A DNA stretch of 34,365 nucleotides from Bacteroidales bacterium (GTDB taxonomy: Bacteria; Bacteroidota; Bacteroidia; Bacteroidales; Muribaculaceae), in assembly GCA_020860515.1 (NCBI GenBank), contig JAJBUG010000078.1, positions 1 to 34,365 of the forward strand, given 5' to 3'. The notes under the pieces are model-generated. The model was not told where the DNA came from. It did no database searches and saw only the letters and a list, made by a program, of their open reading frames with translations. Positions within the stretch are counted from its first letter, which is position 1. Each line of letters opens with the position of its first letter. The position numbers and the translations under genes are program-made. This document shows, in pieces, positions 34,294 through 34,365 of this stretch.

Positions 34294-34365
34294 GCTTTAA
34301 ACGTAGATCCAGGCCAAATTGTAAAATGGTAGGGTGAAATAGCTGGAAGCAGTACTAAACAGATG

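Noticed and set aside
34129..34332. 67-codon ORF ending in a helix-turn-helix-like stretch
   Set aside because: It overlaps the methyltransferase end out of frame and its tail is the terminator hairpin sequence.

Overview
The window is a stretch of a Bacteroidota chromosome, most likely order Bacteroidales. The evidence is repeated use of the Bacteroidota promoter (-33 TTTG, 19-20 bp spacer, -7 TAnnTTTG), two type IX secretion (T9SS) genes (a PorQ and a PorE-like lipoprotein), a DUF4421-like protein, an LruC/DUF4842 lipoprotein, a NagB-like/PIG-L fusion and a Pif1-helicase/TPR fusion. Genus cannot be decided from this sequence alone. Almost all space is coding; no tRNA, rRNA, CRISPR array or complete insertion sequence was seen.

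Layout. 1-2.5 kb: a lipoprotein that joins a periplasmic binding-protein domain to a legumain-like C13 peptidase, then a small lipoprotein. 2.7-4.7 kb: nadE, ending in a bidirectional terminator. 4.7-10.1 kb (minus strand): flotillin-like floA, cstA, a PHP histidinol-phosphatase and a NagB-like/PIG-L fusion, probably one transcript. 10.3-12.5 kb (plus): DUF4421-like protein, recR, GNAT acetyltransferase. 12.5-15.7 kb (minus): PorE-like OmpA lipoprotein and a flavodiiron protein.

15.9-23.3 kb is an accessory block, AT-richer to the eye than its flanks. It holds a DUF4143 AAA ATPase behind four tandem 32-bp repeats, a cluster of hairpins, an LruC lipoprotein, a translationally coupled DUF262-HNH nuclease and EcoRI-type adenine methyltransferase, and an Rpn/PDDEXK-family nuclease. 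Between the methyltransferase and the Rpn gene lies about 300 nt of protein-free, strongly structured DNA with its own full promoter and terminator on the minus strand. It reads as an unrecognised non-coding RNA or attenuated leader ending 65 nt before the methyltransferase start. This restriction-modification-like locus with its structured RNA is the most interesting thing in the window.

23.5-31.0 kb returns to core genes on the minus strand: threonine catabolism (tdh-kbl), porQ-cmk-ispH-small lipoprotein, and the helicase-TPR protein. 31.0-31.2 kb is a divergent promoter region with three 33-bp tandem repeats. It is followed by a flavodoxin-like lipoprotein and an AT-rich N6-adenine DNA methyltransferase that probably begins another modification or restriction locus beyond the window edge. 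After its terminator the last ~70 bases show nothing recognisable.
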